A stretch of 64,000 bases of DNA, from positions 45,575,001 through 45,639,000 of the forward strand of contig OX419755.1 of the NCBI GenBank assembly GCA_948567375.1, given 5' to 3'. Made by a program: the position numbers and the translations under genes. This document shows positions 1 through 12,620 of the stretch, one piece after another (positions within the stretch are counted from its first letter, which is position 1; each line of letters starts with the position of its first letter). The notes under the pieces were generated by a model that saw only the letters and a program-made list of their open reading frames with translations, was not told the DNA's origin and did not search any database. Source of the stretch: Lunularia cruciata (Eukaryota > Streptophyta > Marchantiopsida > Lunulariales > Lunulariaceae).

Positions 1-1069
1 TGCCCTGAGTACACTCTCTTCTATGGTGAGGTACACCACAAGTCCAACAAGCAACACCACCACTCATTGGCTGCTGCTGACCTAAAAATGAATGTAAGGG
101 TCTAGCTCCATTAGGCCCTCCACTCGCTCCATAGGATCTGGGCTGTCCACCTTATCCTTGGTGTGGTGCACTCTATTGCACTTTAGAAGAAGTCACAACC
201 ATAGATGAGGTCTCCCTACCAAATCCAGATGTCACCAATCTCTCCTCCACCATGTTGAGCTCAATACGCTCAGCCAAACCAAAGACCACCGCCAAAGTAG
301 GCAAAGTAGCCAGTAACAATGTAGCATCACGAACTCTACATTGCAACTCCTTGTCTAGTATCCCATACCAAAATTGGATTGCCTAGGCCTCAATAACTCC
401 GTGAGTGAAACTGATTAGCCGCCTCATGTGAGTGTATGCCTCATGTAGGCTCTCACCAACCTTTTGCTGGAACTCATGCAAACTTCTTAGCTTGTCAATC
501 CGCACTCCTTTGTAGTTTTACCTCAAACACTAGAAGAACTCTACCATGGGGTTCAACCCTGGTACCACACCACCTCATGTAGCGGTACCTCCACTTGTAG
601 TAGCACTATCTCTAATTGGTGCACCTCCACTAGCTCCACCAACACTACTTGAGCTAGAACTCGTGGGTACAACCAATCTACCTCTCAAAATTGAGCTTGA
701 AGTAATGGAGACATAGTTCAAAGACCAATACTATCTCCATAACTCAATCTCCTCCAAGTGAGCTCTCTTGAACTCACAGTAGTTGTCCATTGGCAAACCT
801 TACAAATACTAAAATAATCCCTTCTATGCCATGAAAGGTGTGAATAAAGTTGGGTTCCACATCTACTACAGATCACACCAACTATCAAACTCCTAGATAA
901 AGTCATCCAACTCAATGGTACTCACTATACCAGAGTTACCACTAGGGCATTTGGAGATCCCATAAATCTTGTCCATGTCCCACAACAATGGTGCGAACAC
1001 ACCAAGAGCACTCTCAATTGAATCAACTCTTGTGTCAAACTCCAACTCAGAGTCGATCTACTCCCTCAT
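1..1069 (-). pseudogene. LTR retrotransposon gag relic (family A)
   Basis: Read on the minus strand, this is a decayed gag polyprotein, cut by the window start. It opens at an ATG at 1067-1069, a few bases after the primer-binding site. Recognisable gag-like stretches follow: IELDDFI, then RIDKLRSLHEFQQKVGESL, then LHEAYTHMRRL, and near the left edge a zinc-knuckle-like CWTCGVPHHRREC. The knuckle has the C-x2-C-x4-H start but only three residues before the last Cys instead of four. Many in-frame stops replace Gln, Arg or Trp codons, so it cannot be translated. Protease and polymerase would lie to the left, outside the window. Ty3-type is likely but not proven without pol. Confidence 0.7.
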
Positions 1070-1082
1070 TGGGACCTAAGAT

Positions 1083-1096
1083 GCAAGCTGATACCA
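1083..1096 (-). other. Primer-binding site of LTR element A
   Basis: On the minus strand this reads TGGTATCAGCTTGC. Its first nine bases match the common plant LTR-element primer site (TGGTATCAGAGC) that pairs with the initiator methionine tRNA. It lies between the LTR-like stretch to the right and the gag relic to the left, as expected for a minus-strand element. Confidence 0.6.
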
Positions 1097-1097
1097 A

Positions 1098-2466
1098 ACA
1101 CCACTCTAAGTAAACCCACTGCATATTGTAGGACTATCTCCCCTAGAATCCCCAAACAATTCCATTGTGACAAAGTAACCCGCCAATCGCAATTGCAAGT
1201 ACTCCACCAAGAACCAACACCACCAACCAAACACCACCAAGTACCAACACCAATTGAGCACCACCAAGTGCAAATACCAATAGAACACTACCCACTAATG
1301 TAACTAAGACAACTACACTAGGGGAAAAGGGCGATCTATACCTTGTAACGACCTGTAACTTCTCTAATGTAATCATTTTATTTACACCACTCAAGATAAC
1401 TCAACTCACATCAATACTTGATCTATCATTCTATAAATTGCCAACAATTGTGCACTGATTACATTCAAGCCACACCCACTCTAGCTAAGAGAATCAATGT
1501 GATGCTCATCGGCCTTTGTCCACCATAGCCAAGAACTCAAAGGCTCAACATCAGAGTAGTGAGCTCTTTGGAGCTACACTTCAAAAGTATACCCTTGGAC
1601 TCAAGCTAGGTCTAAAACCCTAATGGTTTGGTTGACGGCACACCCAATGGTACAAATGGTAGAAAGTGATAGTGGGCCCCACTATGAAATCAGTACCCCA
1701 AACACAAAATCTGACCACCGAGAAGTAGTCTATGAGTAATTGCTAAAATACCTCTAACCACTATCATTGCAACTCAAGTGTCCAAGCAATGTAGATAAGA
1801 CACTACAAATGTAGTGACAACATAGTGTTTGCTATGGCACAAGAGAGTGGATACTTGGCTTAGAGTGATCGTTTGTATGCTTTGCAAACAACACATGTTA
1901 GGGTAGACTTACACTTGGTTTGAGATGATCAGGTGATAGTGGCGGATGTTGTAGTTACACACTCTACGGGTGATACAATTTTGGAAGGAGTGATTACACA
2001 TCCTCCTAGATGGGTGACGAGTGTAACAGCAGCTTGCAAGTATAGGTGTGTGTATGCAATGAGGTCACCTCTTTGTTCCACTAGCCTTGGAGTTATATGG
2101 AGCGATGGACACGATATTCTACACGTTTGCTAGGGAGTGCATGAGAGCTAATCATGTTAGGCACCAAGGGGTACCATTCTCACATTCATGCTTTGTAACA
2201 GATTTTAGACAACGTGTGTCTATTGCGACATAGGGCAGTGGCTGGTGCAATCCATAGAGAGCAATCACACTAGGTGATGCTTCTTTGGATGGTCCAATTG
2301 TTTATAGACTGTATAATTTGCATAGCAAGGATATCTTAGGTGCAATAGGGCAGATTTCTCCTATCTATTCTATTGGGGCTTAGCCCCATTTTACCTATTT
2401 TGTCTCACCCTTGCACGGCTTGATGGGGTCTTCCCTCGTTTGTGTTTTCTACGCGGTCTCCCTTTC
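1098..2466 (-). repeat. LTR of element A (approximate limits)
   Basis: This stretch lies upstream (minus strand) of the primer-binding site and gag. Its outer end matches three other places in the window: 23510-24064, 60676-60815 and, briefly, 4095-4140. The shared outer motif is near ACCGCGTAGAA, followed by GGGAAGACCCCATCAAGC and GGGGCTAAGCCCCAATAG. The part at 1933-2133 and its counterpart at 23872-24060 translate into similar peptides, an effect of DNA homology rather than coding. A CCAA-rich low-complexity tract sits at about 1200-1280. Clean TG...CA ends are not visible, so the limits are estimates. Confidence 0.6.
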
Positions 2467-4080
2467 CTCCCTTGAAAAGAAGTATTAGATCACATTTTCA
2501 TTATGAAGGTGATCCAGATTGTTGGTGGAATATGATGAGTAGAAGATTAAGTGATGAATTGAAATTTCTGCCAATGATTTTAAAAACTGAAATTCCAACC
2601 AGAATTCCAGGTTGCAATTCAAACGAGTCTCTCACCCAAAGCTTTCCTCAAAATTAATATTGTTTATAACCTAATTTGTTCTTAAGAGATGGAAACCAAT
2701 AATAGAGTGCGACTTCTACAACTGAACGAATTTTTTGATACATTTTAGAATACATATGTGAATGATAAATTTTTCTTGTCGTTCCCGGTATGAATGCACT
2801 ATATCATTGCATGTCGTTGGAATCGAACAAAATAGTGCATTTAGATTATGGCATAGTCATATGAACTTTCTATACCCTGGTAGTAACTTCTTACTGGTAT
2901 TTATGGACATGTCTACTCTGCACAGAGTATAGAGTACTCGTAGATAAAGTCTTACTGGAATCAACTCGGGTATATTGCTCCTTTGGTCTCCCGACGTTTC
3001 CGCTGTGTTGGCTTTTTTGAGCTTCTCTCTCATTAAAGTGAGAGGTCTTCTCTCTCTCCTACCTCTTTCCGCAGATTTCTGTCTTTTGTCCTTCCCAAAT
3101 TTATTGGACTTCGAATTATGCTAACGACAACCTGAAAATGCAAGGGAAGTTAACCTTCCTTTCCGACAACTTGAGCATAGAAAGCACCACCACTGTACAC
3201 ATGAGCGAGCAGTGTTAAGAAAGTGATATAAGTAAAGGACTTGTCTAAGATAACGGAATCCATGAGATGGGATGGGGTCCTTGGATAGAGGTTCAGCAGC
3301 TAGACGGAAATACATGTTAGGACGATATGAAGTTTGATTTATATGTGCCTGAGTTTGATTTATGTTTGATTTATATGACAGTTATACCAGGTGATAGGCT
3401 CAATAACAAATTTTATATATAATATGATCCGTCGGTAAAGTTCCCGATGATTGCCTGGACTATCAAGAACATTGTGGAAAACATTATTTGATCTCTTACG
3501 AAAGTTGCTTGAAGTACGCGAAGAAACCCGCATACTAAACTTTAGGCACCATGCTTTGATATTTTCGTAAATTGGTATTAAATAGCAAGAGCATAAGACG
3601 TCTATGGTCTAATCGATCACAGTTGAACAAATTAATGATTACTACAAACACCAATTACTTGTATTGACATGCTTTCCTATTCCGTGTGGTCGCTTCTCTA
3701 CTAAACACTTATTTCTTTGGTCAACGAAGTTCGACCGGGTACAACATAGTACGCAGAGCCAGAAACTTGGACTATATTTCTAAGTAGATATGGTGTTGAA
3801 AGCTTCAGATAATCAAAAGATGGAAATAGTACCATAAATATACACTTATTCTCTTGTGAATGCCAAGTTGTTTGTCTAACTGTATAATACTTTGTCCCCA
3901 AGTTTGAGAACACAACGATGATGATTACTTGTAGAGCTAAGAACATAAATAGTAAATCATTAATTCGGCCGATTCTATAAGGACTATAATAAATAAAATA
4001 ATTTGTTCGCTACCGATCAGACTTTCCTGCATACTATTTCTGGGACTTTTAATTTTGCTCTTAATTAAAGTGTTTCTTTC
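2467..4080. other. Intergenic, no gene seen
   Basis: Mixed-composition DNA with only short random reading frames. A CT-rich stretch occurs at about 3020-3080. No protein family, RNA gene or clear repeat was recognised. Confidence 0.5.
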
Positions 4081-4094
4081 TGGACTAATGAGAG

Positions 4095-4140
4095 ATAAGG
4101 CCACCGCGTAGGAAAAGCGAAGGATGGGAAGACCCCATCA
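4095..4140 (+). repeat. Fragment of the LTR-A outer end
   Basis: The segment reads like the outer end of LTR A (ACCGCGTAG, then GGGAAGACCCCATCAA) in plus orientation and then diverges. It is a short truncated copy, closest to the fragment at 60676. Confidence 0.55.
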
Positions 4141-5803
4141 ATTAATCAGACGACATAAGTAGATCGCTGATCATGGATTAGGCAACATCCACACATCGGG
4201 AAAAGTGAAGAGCATATGTGAGTGGTGCAGTTGTGACAGGAGAATTTAAGACGAATGATATAATACATATTTGCGTAATGATATTTGCAATATATGATCG
4301 AAACTAGGGTTTTTAGCTTTTATGTCCATCAACTCTATAAAGCATTTAATTTCTCTTACCTTATTTTAGTTTCAACATGTTCTATAATTAAATTATAATG
4401 ATTATGAATGCAAACACAATTGTGATATTTATATCTATAATCTTTCATAAGAATTCAACACTACGAAACATAATTTTCTAGATGTCAACTCAAGAATCTG
4501 AAGGGGATCTTGTGGTTCCATTTAAGCATATAATGGGCTCGTGTGTCTTTTGAATAATATATATATATATTCATTTTTATTTTTTAAGTGAAAATTAAAA
4601 TTTTATAATATATTTACTGATTTTTTTAAATTTATTTTTCAAAACGGAAGGTCTATATCTTGTGCTAACTTAGTTTATTAGCTAGCTACCTTTAACCTCA
4701 GGAATATTGAAGTACATTTAATTTATCGGAAGGATATTATATTTATTAAAATTTAATTTTTTCTTATAATATAAGGTGGAACGAATAGATGAAATTACTA
4801 GCAGGTGAATGTATACTTTGAATTTTGAATTGAATTTTTATTTTATCTTATGAAAACATAGTGGAATTCAATTTTCAATATTCAGATATGACAAAAATCA
4901 AGAATGTAATTTGCAACCAAATTTAACTTAAATCAGGAAATGAATTTTATATGTACTTCAAAATCATATAACCTATTTTCGAACATCATTGTACTTACAA
5001 TCTAGAATTCCTTAAGAATTATGTAAAATATTATATTTTATAGTTATATAGTATATAATTTTTTAAGATGAGCTAACATCAATTTATCAATTTTATTTGT
5101 ATGTGGATTTTTTATTAGTTTACTTTCAATTTTCTAAATAAACAAGAACTATGAGTATCTTTTTATATTATTTTTAAAACTATGGCATTATTTCAATGTT
5201 TTTAATAAATTTTTGGTAGCTGAAATAACCAAATAATAAAAAAGAGGTGTAATCTATAGTAAGTATCATACCGTGTTATAATTAATGACATTACACATTT
5301 CATTAATTAAGGGTTAATGCATCAAATATGTTGAGTCATCCTTCATTCAATTATATCGCGTATTCATAATTGGAGTTTTGCTTTCTCAAGGAGCTTATAT
5401 AATTTTGAATGCGATTGCAACAAGAATATCTTAGAAAAATATATGATTGTAAAACTTTTTTTCATTGAATGTATGGTTGTGCAGGGCTTTAGTTTATTAT
5501 TTATGTTTAAAATGATTGTGGAAATTTTATATCTAATAATAATATTAAAATAGATTTTAGTATTTTGGTTAATCTATACCCGTAATAAGAATGAGAGACT
5601 TAAATTAAACCATGTAATCCTAGACTATTTAAGATAATTTAGTTTATAAAGATATCATTTTATAAAAACTCCAATATATAAAACTTGGTTGATCTAGAGT
5701 TTCAAATTTTATCTTAAATTCATTTTATTACTTATTTTGTTGAAAATTTGACAATATTTCACTAGTGTTCCCACATACAGTGAAATTGATTTGTAATTTT
5801 TAT
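4141..5803. other. AT-rich intergenic DNA
   Basis: Strongly AT-rich from about 4300, with poly-A/T runs and an (AT)n stretch near 4556-4570. No coding frame or RNA gene was recognised. Confidence 0.6.
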
Positions 5804-6126
5804 ATATCATGAAAATTCTAATTTCAGATTAGTACTTAGTCTTTCGGATAAAGGAATAGTTAAATCTATATGATAGATTTTCATATGCAAGTAAATCATT
5901 TAACATCTAATAGATTGGAACTTTGAATTGATAATTCCAATTAGCATATAAGTTAAAATCTAACTTGTTTATATCATGAAAATTCTAATTTCAGATTAGT
6001 AGTTAGTCTTTTGGATAACGGAATAATTAAATCTATACGATAGATTTTCATATGCAAGTAAATCATTTGACATCTAATAGATTGGAACTTTGAATAGATA
6101 ATTCCAATTATCATATAAGTTAAACT
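5804..6126. repeat. Tandem duplication, 167-bp period
   Basis: Two adjacent copies start near 5804 and 5971. Both contain ATCATGAAAATTCTAATTTC, GATAGATTTTCATATGCAAG and TAATAGATTGGAACTTTGAA, with about a dozen point differences. The sequence is non-coding and AT-rich. Confidence 0.85.
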
Positions 6127-6472
6127 CTTGTTTTTCTATATTGATTTCGGTTCTTTATTTTTGCAGTGGTAGGGAAAAAAGATTAGAATTTACTTGCGAA
6201 AATTTCTCTTTCGATTCTTCTTTTCATTGGATACTTTTTATTCATTCTACTTTAGTAACTCTTGTTAGCCTAGTATAGTATTACTTATTACTTAGTTGAT
6301 AAAACATAACATTTGTAGCATGTAGTTCATGATCCTCTAAAAGGTTTTTGGAGGGGACTTGGTGCAGCCCCTCTAACATGAACCGGGAAGCTAAAATGTT
6401 TTCAGGTAATAATTTTTGTGAGTATGATGGTCCATCAATTCATGTGACAGAGTGCATTAATATTAAAACCTA

Positions 6473-6600
6473 AATGAATAAATGAATAAATGAATAAATA
6501 AATGAATAAATAAATGAATAAATAAATGAATAAATAAATGAATAAATAAATGAATAAATAAATGAATAAATGAATAAATGAATGAATGAATGAATAAATA
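6473..6600. repeat. Microsatellite (TGAATAAA-type)
   Basis: An uninterrupted run of AAAT and GAAT tetramers, mostly arranged as AATGAATAAATA units of 8 or 12 bases. Simple sequence repeat of about 125 bp. Confidence 0.95.
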
Positions 6601-8555
6601 TAATTTTAGTATTTAAAGAAATTTAATTAAATAGTCAAAAAATACAAAATCTATAAATACAATAATATAACTTCATATTTGTTTTTCTACAAATATACCC
6701 TTGGATGCCCTTAACAAAACTTTATTTATGAAAGTACTCTCTGATTCTTACCCTTCAGATTGGCTCTATACAAGTGCTAAGGTTATGGCCAAGGCCATTT
6801 TATCTTCTGGAATACACTTGTCCAATCTTGCAGCCTTTTCATTTGGACAAAATACACTCTATATGGAAGATGATGTATCCTTGGAGGAAAACAAAGGCTC
6901 ACCAATACATTGTAGTATTCAACCTTAAGATAGGAATCTTCCCATTTGCTTTTATAGTTTGCTTTAGAAGGGATTAGATGCATAGTTTCATGGACATATG
7001 TACATGTTGCAATATGACTCTCCTAGCAAAGCACTTGTGGGCAAAAGGATATGTATCCACTTGCATATGAACCATATTTTTATAATTGTTAATGTTATAT
7101 ATATAGGAGCAGATAACCTCATTGTGATAAATTAACCTCACCCTCCAAGAATTCCTTGTGAGGTTTTCTACTTGTCATGAGGAAATTACTGCAAAGATGA
7201 TCCTTATCATTCTTTCCTTTGCCAATTGTCTTCAGCATAAGTCACCATGTGTCTTTGGCACAAGTCACTAGGTGCCTATGTCACAAGCCAATAGAAATAG
7301 CTCAAAAGAACTTTTTAGAAGAACTCTAATACCATTGAGTGTTGCGGATGAAATAGCAAGTTCCACAGGTCTTGGTCAATGAGGAAGGTTGGATGAGAAG
7401 GGTTGATTGTTGCTACTCTCTAAAGTCTCCAATTCAAGCTCAGATTGTGGAGAACTTCAACAAACTTTGAGAACATTGTATTCTTTGCTTTCCAATCCCT
7501 TTTGGAACATTAGAACAACATTGACTTGTCCAAATTGATGCAAAAACTTGATTATAGATTAGATTATAGTCTTTTGATCACAAGCTCGATCATTTTTTTG
7601 TTTGACTCCGTCACTTTGTTTTGATTGTTATCTGTTAGTTTTCTTTTCTCCTACAGAAAGTTGTCAAGGGTTTTATCAATAAGAAAGCTCAAGAGCTTTA
7701 AATTTGTTTTGGAAGGAGTGAACTTGAAGATAAGCTTCAACAACCTAGTCACATTCCTTCCATTTTGTTCTTGTGCTTCTGGAAATTTTTTTGCCTAAAT
7801 TAATCATAAGCTCAAGATTTAGATACAAAGGTGGTTGTCTGTTCTTACAATAGTTCTCTTTTCAGATTGGTGGAGATTTGATTCAACCTTATAAGCTTGG
7901 ATCATAGCACGTGGGTCACAAATTTATCCTATGCTGTTATTTTTTGTGTTGGAAAGGCCTTGATTTTGCAACTAGGAGGTGGTATTGAAGATAATAAATT
8001 TCAATTTTTTCCAATGCATAAAATTGAACCTGTATTAGTAGAAACTGAACCTATTCATCCATTAGACTCCTAATCACATACATAAGTACTTGGGATTGGA
8101 CTTGCTAGTAATGCTTTGGGAAATTGTAGAAAGTAGTAAGTTTAGGACCGCTCCTTGTCCAAGAGCAACAAGAAGAATCAATCCTTTCAAGAAAAAAATT
8201 TGGTTTCCAAACCTTGTCTATGTTCAACATCAAACACTACTGTCCACCATTTGGCATAATTTCACACAAAAGAATAAAAGAAAAAAAGAGAATGGAAATT
8301 GAACCAAACAAATTTGACTGTTACAAGCTATATGCTTACAAAAGCTATCCTCAAACTAAAAAGTTGATTGTTTACCTATGACAATAGAAAAAAAAGCTAT
8401 TATGTGAAACTTAACTTGAAAAATCACAACTTCTTGATTCTGCATTCACCATTTGTGCAATCTCCAGCTGACTCAAGAAATTAAGAAACTTGATAAAGTT
8501 GCCACTGATTTCATTCTTCTCATGTTATATAAGTATGAGAATATAACCTTTAGCC
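6601..8555. other. Intergenic, possibly outer part of the MULE-like element
   Basis: No protein family was recognised. Composition resembles the transposase relic to its right, so part of it may belong to the same element, but no terminal inverted repeat was found by eye. Confidence 0.4.
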
Positions 8556-10555
8556 TAAATCACAATAGGTCCTAGAATTATGCACAATTTTGTGACATAT
8601 TCTGCATCTCCTTTGAATGGTGTTGCTTTGAGTATGATATGAAAACTGCTGATTGACATACTCAAATGCCAATGGATTCCGGGGTATGTTTTTGCTTGTT
8701 TGAGGGTGGCCTTGTGGACATATAGTTAGTGGGGTTTGAATGCTTGCTTCTTGCATTTCAAGTAGTGCAATAGCTTGCTCCAAAAGGCATTGTTGGTGGG
8801 GTTGCATTGTAGCAAGCCTCTCCTCAATAACGGCCAAATGAAGCAACTACATAAAAAGATGTGGAAAAAATCAATTGAGAGTCATAAAAAACCTCCTAAC
8901 ATCAAGCATATTGTTAGAGTATTTATCCATTACAAAAAAGGTAAGTGGTTCACCCCGATGGGAAGCTACATCCTTGAGAAGCATTAATCACCAACTTCAC
9001 TCACTCAACCTCTTGTCCATTTTTGAGTCCAAACCTTTTTCAGTCAATCAATTCTTCCTAACCATCTCAGAGTCAGCTGACAAATCCAACCTAGCTCCCA
9101 AACCTCAAAGTAAAACCTAACAAGATTGTTGACCTTCTTCAACATCACTTGAGTTGGAATATAGGATGGAGGTTGTTGTAGCCACAAGTGTTGATCAAAA
9201 TCTGAAATTGAAATTTTAGCTTGCTGCAAAAATATTTTTTGAATGCGGTGCAAGCAGAGAATACTCATTGTTAATGCAAAGACATTGTGACATTATGTTG
9301 TGCTCTCATCCATCAACAACCACTTGTGAAACTCCTTAAATGCCTCATTCAATGCAATTAGTGATAGTTTTTCCTCCATATCTCTCTAGATACAATGACT
9401 ATGCTTCAAAAGAAGTCTTCTTCTTTCCTTTGCATGTCACTTGCTGATCTCACATAGTTGATCATTGCAAGCAAGCTCAATGGCATTGTAGACAACTCTC
9501 AAATTGCCTGTTTATACATGGATCCAATGTTTAAGGGTTGCATGTGCACCCTTTACTCATGATGTTGAAATGTGACATAGTGGCAGGTGCTTTTGAGCCA
9601 TGCCACCACAAATCATTCCTTGTAGATCAGCCAAGTGGATATCAAGTAGGCTAAAACACTCTTGAGAACATGTTCTGCAAGATCTCCAAGATTATTTGTA
9701 TGCTCCTCTTCAATCAATGAATCAATGACAATTTTCCAATGCTTCATGAATATTTCCAAGATTCATTTGACTCAAAAGCTACATGTTGCATGGCAAGCAC
9801 ATTCTTATGAATATGCCAAACACAAAGAATATTGATAGATCAAGGGAACATCAAAGAAATTGAATCCATCGATGCTAGTTCTCTATCAATGACAAAAACA
9901 AAGTGTCATTCAAGATTGACATGTAGATTGTGAAAAAAATTGTTCAGCTCTTGCATTGACCAAGTGTAATCTGCCTAGGTTTCATTCCTTGTGAAGTAGA
10001 AGAATGTGGTGTACGTCTGATTTGTGGAGGTGATACCAATGCCATGAAGTAGTGGCATATGATATTGGTCGGCAATCTCTTTTGTGATCTTTGGTATGAC
10101 AAATCAGTCTGTCAAGACCTCATCATCATTGCATCTAAATTGTTGAATAGTCCTCTTCTCAATGAATGCTTCAAGTAGTGCTTTGATTGGAGAACATCCA
10201 TGTAATCTTTTTCTTTTGATTGCACTCTTGAGATTGTAAATATCTTCAAGGCATACTAAACAAACTTGATTTTGTTCATGAAGTGTGCTAACAATTTGTC
10301 TTGGCACTACTCCAACCCTACATAGTTGCTGAACAATTTGAACAATGTTTCTTTCATTTTTTGTAAGAGCACCACAAAAGAGTACGTTGCAAGATTTGTT
10401 GTTGCTTCATGGTTGTGCCTGCTATCCAAGATCTCTGACCTCCAAACACTGTTGTTATCCTTCCGTAAGACACCTTGAAAAGTGCAGTTAATTTGCAAAG
10501 TTGAAATTTTCTGGATGTGATGTTCAGGCTCGACATATTTCCTCCATGTAGGCAT
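8556..10555 (-). pseudogene. MULE/FAR1-type transposase relic
   Basis: Minus-strand relic of a Mutator-like transposase of the FAR1/FHY3 type, an enzyme that cuts and moves its own element. The N-terminal part (10307-10555) has the FAR1 DNA-binding end with RSEILDSRHNHEATT, where the HNHE pair would bind zinc. Next comes MPRQIVSTLHEQN and CLEDIYNLKS (10104-10307). The catalytic core follows at about 9850-10100: MPLLHGIGITSTNQTYVVF, then a second-Asp region reading VIDRELASMDSI, then INILCVWHIHKN. A degraded C-terminal part continues to about 8560. The frame changes several times and carries stops, so it is dead. The first catalytic Asp region appears altered. FAR1-derived host genes are an alternative, but the decay argues for a mobile element. 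Confidence 0.72.
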
Positions 10556-12434
10556 ATCGAAGATATAAACTAGATGTTCCCTTTTGGTTTGTTGCCAACT
10601 GTACGTGTGCGTGCAATTTTCATGACAAAGCCTGCTGAATGAGTGTGTGCTTGGAGAGTGGTCTAAGCGTCTTCCAACAAAGCAAACAGAAAATGAAATG
10701 TGGGAAGAGCAAGCAATAAAGAAAGCAAAAGAGAGGTGCTGGAAGAGAAAATGAGGAAGGAAAAAGAAGCCTTAATTCAAAGAACATGAGAAAGCTAAGA
10801 AAAGACAGGTTGCACCCCTTAACTCCTTGCTAGGAGGTTGTCCATCATTTGAGGACATAAGGCAAGCAAGCGCCTTAATAACATGATATAATGTCAATTT
10901 ATTCAGGCCATAAAGCATGTAGTTGGAGGGTGTGGTGAGATTGCCGGCTCTCTATATATATAGAGCCAGCAATCTCATTTAAACATATATATAAAAATAT
11001 AAAAAAATAAAAAAATAAAAATAAAATAACAATTTACATTACAAACTTATTTTAAAAGATATTTGAATTTATAATATTATACCCAGACACAATAATATTT
11101 TAAAAATATAATTTTAAATTCAATTTAGAAAAAATAATGCATCTTATGAACCAGGTCCACTCCACACGCGCACAACTGACCTCGTTCAATCCACATAAAG
11201 ATCCCATGTTTCAGACCAACAAGTTATACATCTGAAGCCGTTGGTTCGGCACTTCGCCAGCTGGATAAAACTCTTGGGTTAACTTTGTAACATACTTACT
11301 GTAATATTTGTCAGAGAGTTAACCAAGAAATTCCACGCCGTACCTCCTGGCCTTGCGGGAAATTATTCCGAGCTGAATTTATGATACTGCACATCGAGAC
11401 CCATACTGCTTTAAAATGAGATATCGATGAAAGTGATCGGATGGGTAGTTGTGGACGAGTTTTGTTTACAAGATGCAAAGGTTAGCGTATTAGGAATATG
11501 TAAATATGCCAAGTGGGATCAGTTGCCTATATTATTAAACTTCCCATCCTTCGTTTTTCCTAAGCAGTCGCCTTTTCTCGTATTATTAAACTCTAAAACT
11601 ATCGTTAAACAAAATACTGACACAGACTGATATCAACCCATACCATGCCAAGATACGCTTACCACAACATAATGCACTGAATATAATAATTTCAATATCG
11701 AATCGAAAATGTATGCTACTATACCATCATCGTCGTAAGGTCATGACGGTGCGTTCAGTTGTATCGAACTACAATCTTGTAGATTCATAAGTATTTATGA
11801 AAGTAGGAAATTATTCTCACTCTACTGCTTTGGCTTCCCTTCCCGTGCACGTGGTCTTCCCTCCATAATCTCACAGTCAATGGGTCATCCCATGATCACG
11901 TGTCACCCGAAGGACAATTCAGAAAGAACGAAGGCAAATTAAACTTAATTAAGCCCTGGAGAAGGCTCTCGTTCGTCTGCACCACGACAATTTCTCATTA
12001 CATATCGTTGAGCCTGGAACTTTCAAAGACGTCAAACTCGAGGACGACTGAAGCCTGTAGCCTTCCATCTTCGATATGCGCCATTTGATCATTACACTTC
12101 CACATGAATAACCATGCATGATGCATACTGCAGTCAGAGTCGTCAACCGAGGCACGTTGCATGCCGAGATTCTCAAACTGTGCTCCGGAGTGTGAAGACA
12201 AAGTATGAATGCTGTACTATAACGACATGCTCCTCATACCGTGGAAATGAAATGCCTCCAGTAGTTGTTGAGCGGGAAAACTGCATATCTGCGTGACAGT
12301 GTGAAACGGTACTTCAGTTTGAGCTGTGCAGAGAGGAGTACTACAGTACACAATGCTTGGACACACTCATGCTGCGCTTTTTGGTCTTCTTGGGGGTGCT
12401 TTTGGTCTTACTCTCGTGGAACAAAATACGGGAG
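10556..12434. other. Intergenic, upstream of the methyltransferase gene
   Basis: Holds A-rich low-complexity DNA at about 10985-11035 and an inverted repeat listed separately. From about 11150 the composition becomes more even, as in the gene regions. No further gene was recognised. Confidence 0.5.
10936..10977. repeat. Near-perfect inverted repeat (42 bp)
   Basis: The left arm TGAGATTGCCGGCTCTCTA pairs with the right arm TAGAGCCAGCAATCTCA around a central TATATATA. One mismatch and a small length difference separate the arms. It could form a hairpin or cruciform and may mark the end of a small inverted-repeat element beside the transposase relic. Confidence 0.8.
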
Positions 12435-12440
12435 AAGTTA

Positions 12441-12463
12441 GGAGGAGGAGGAGGAGGAGGAGG
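12441..12463. repeat. GGA trinucleotide repeat
   Basis: An uninterrupted GGA run about 160 bp upstream of the chosen start of the methyltransferase gene, so probably in its 5' leader or promoter. On the other strand it makes a proline-rich frame that is not a real gene. Confidence 0.9.
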
Positions 12464-12620
12464 GCCCATCATCATCTCTGTCTGCCTTTGATGGGCGAGT
12501 CGCATCTTGAACATCTGGCCATGTTTGTCCCTGTTGGTGACTGAGCTCGGTATCCTCAGAGGCAGGAGGAGCAGGCTTCTTGACACTCGGTTTTCTTCAC
12601 TTCCCATTCCACTAACGGCC

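Noticed and set aside
1933-2133. Similar peptides at 1933-2133 (plus) and 23872-24060 (minus) as a conserved gene
   Set aside because: Both lie in LTR-A copies; the similarity is DNA homology of non-coding LTR sequence.
6473-6600. CRISPR-like regular repeat
   Set aside because: It is a simple tetranucleotide microsatellite without spacers, in a plant nuclear genome.
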